Assembly (NCBI GenBank): GCA_022844575.1 | Contig: JALHLL010000063.1 | Coordinates: 1 to 15,001, forward strand | Source of the DNA: a bacterium | GTDB lineage: Bacteria; Bacteroidota; Ignavibacteria; Kapaibacteriales; UBA961 | Reading direction: 5' to 3' | DNA: 15,001 nt | In this document: positions 14,801 through 15,001 of the stretch, one piece after another | Position numbering within the stretch: position 1 is the stretch's first letter | Layout of the letters: every line of letters starts with the position of its first letter | The notes under the pieces: generated by a model | What the model was told of the DNA's origin: nothing | The model's input: the letters and a program-made list of their open reading frames with translations, nothing else | The model's database searches: none | Translations under genes and position numbers: made by a program

Positions 14801-15001
14801 CCCTTTCCCCGTTGGTATATAATAATAATTCACCCGTATATTTATCGGAAATTATGGAGCACCCTTCTAAAACAGTCATTTGGCTGCCATCCAATTTTTC
14901 GGGCTCTCCATTAGAAAAGGTAATTCCTGCTTTATCACCAAAATACCAGTTATTACCCTCTTTTTGCGCCGAACAGTTCGTAACAAAATACAAAAACAAA
15001 A
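11661..15001 (-). CDS. Gene A: secreted propeller, PKD and Ig-repeat protein with T9SS type A sorting domain (5' end cut off)
   Basis: At least 1112 residues; the reading frame is open to the window edge. The first visible residues (FLYFVTNCSAQ) are the end of a signal peptide, so the true start is just beyond 15001; the TTG at 14999-14997 is only an internal Leu codon. Visible residues 13-367 are the propeller-like module (NNWYFGDKAGITF, EGCSIISD, LLLYTNGERVWD, YYIFTVPD, RISPNGKKLAV, LFDFNDKTGRI, YGLCFSPDNSKIYSTS, LGALQLGANGKMYVASS). Then come a PKD-like domain (368-443, with REWNLGDG), six Ig-like repeats (444-899), a cohesin-like domain (YDNCCV ... CAWQFRGV) and the sorting domain (1036-1112, ending KKDVVIIK). 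It is the first visible gene of the operon, has the shortest repeat run, and its 3' end is the most diverged of the four. Confidence 0.92.
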   Translation of the reverse strand, partial: LFLYFVTNCSAQKEGNNWYFGDKAGITFSNGEPEKLDGSQMTVLEGCSIISDKYTGELLLYTNGERVWDNSHKIIAADLLGGTSSSQNCVIVSDPNANKSYYIFTVPDLTSFSIKKTDYAHYSLVKRVDTGWRFLIKNRQFPRKVSEKFSLRFDCSTNVGWFVTHSINRSEFYSYRISKEGVDTIPVISSYTDNSSYADDFRFGLFTIGHIRISPNGKKLAVSNSRTRRLFLFDFNDKTGRINNGMSLKTDIDTYGLCFSPDNSKIYSTSNGIIYQYNISSPLINDINKSIFTVESSGPQLGALQLGANGKMYVASSDSNFLSVIHRPNEAGIECRYEDNAIKLNGTTLSGLPTLPENYFDEPKICSEIPDYSVCINDSITLNDYTFNNVTSREWNLGDGRKIFNKSQSIKVAYSKPGIYIVTIKTFGLNVISTNHIVIFVSDIPILDAGKDAKICLGQEIMCGSQNNNAEYIYNWQPQSGVENPTSPYTNIKPKITTQYILTASNGVCTKADTIVITVLPVIKPSISRDTNLCKGTSVQLQASGGDYYKWFPKEGLNNDAIANPTATPQITTRYKVVISNTTCSDSAFVTIRILENKKAYAGADKELCPGKSVQLGTIEETSLQYSWSPIDYLDNPKSARPICTAKKDMKYILTVTNPSGCVNSDTVNIVIGGELIVDAGNNIHICKGENIQLQASGSDSYEWSPSEGLNKTNIPNPIANPNKTTMYYVTGKNGKCEGRDSVLITVKEKPELAISDDKEICIGESVQLNVSGADSYEWSPSEGLDRVNIANPVANPTKTTTYYVIGKKENCESSDSVLITVYTKPTLTISKDTTICFGKSVQLFASGADSYEWSPTDYLDNAFIANPISKPEKNISYTVKGINGICTEDKAVDITVKTDNMIRIALSVNEDMKYAVGSRVPIRVVIPQGIEKAEFSIHYDNCCVLFERITNADISYTIQSQNENSMRFSIDNPTKNGGIIEIEYAVVLPPDGRMTEKFTIDEINTEEPCTILEGSIAEIEYDPSCAWQFRGVQVSEKFAITVQEERALLYTGVGGKTTLSIYDMTGQEIWRINDVYPASTEQYISLPELSGGVYILRTQNYDYKKDVVIIK
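11895..12302 (-). other. Cohesin-like pre-sorting domain of gene A
   Basis: About 136 residues: YAVGSRVPIRVVIPQGI, YDNCCVLF, VVLPPDGR, EEPCTI and CAWQFRGV. It shares the same Cys order as gene D (CC, then C, then C of CAW). Confidence 0.55.
12303..13670 (-). repeat. Six tandem Ig/PKD-like repeats in gene A
   Basis: 456 codons, six units averaging 76 residues. Repeats 1 and 3 are of the DAG/YAG... YILTV subtype; repeats 2, 4 and 5 are ordinary; repeat 6 has the final YLDN form. Repeats 4-6 are recent: the same 23-nt DNA word occurs at 12432, 12657 and 12882, exactly 225 bp apart, in each case coding for the DSYEWSP motif. Confidence 0.9.
13671..13898 (-). other. PKD-like domain of gene A
   Basis: Residues 368-443 of the visible protein. 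REWNLGDGRKIF followed by VAYSKPGIYIVTIKT matches the usual PKD signature (W-x-F/L-GDG, then Y-x-x-x-G-x-Y-x-V). PKD domains are beta-sandwich spacer or binding modules of extracellular proteins. Confidence 0.75.

Noticed and set aside
14997..14999. TTG start codon for gene A at the window edge
   Set aside because: The frame stays open to 15001 and the visible N-terminus is only the end of a signal peptide, so TTG is an internal Leu codon and the real start is outside.

Overview
The window is AT-rich bacterial DNA, coded almost entirely on the minus strand. It most likely comes from the Bacteroidota/Chlorobiota (FCB) group. The evidence is four very large secreted proteins, each ending in a type IX secretion system (T9SS) type A sorting domain, a C-terminal signal known only from that group. 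Most gene starts also lack a clear Shine-Dalgarno sequence, which is usual for Bacteroidota. The sequence does not allow a genus to be named.

Layout, in transcription order (right to left): gene A (15001-11661, 5' end cut by the window edge), gene B (11632-8051), gene C (8037-4189) and gene D (4179-388). The gaps are 28, 13 and 9 nt, so the four very probably form one operon whose promoter lies outside the window. A 208-nt intergenic stretch (180-387) follows, then the start of a thioredoxin gene (179-1, 3' end cut by the window edge), also on the minus strand.

Genes A-D are paralogues with a shared plan: signal peptide; N-terminal module; a run of six (A) or eight (B, C, D) Ig/PKD-like repeats of about 75 residues; a cohesin-like domain of about 115-140 residues with an invariant Cys-Cys pair; and a 77-78 residue T9SS sorting domain. 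A, B and C carry a beta-propeller-like N-terminal module. A and C also have a PKD-like domain before the repeats. In D the propeller is replaced by a different, glycine-rich surface-protein module. The 3' ends of C and D are almost identical over 227 bp, and B is intermediate, which points to serial tandem duplication or gene conversion. Within A and C, neighbouring repeats still share DNA identity at an exact 225-bp spacing.

The likely role is a set of co-expressed, long, stalk-like cell-surface or secreted proteins (adhesion, matrix or motility related). Ligand and function cannot be read from the sequence. No RNA genes, insertion sequences or CRISPR arrays were seen.
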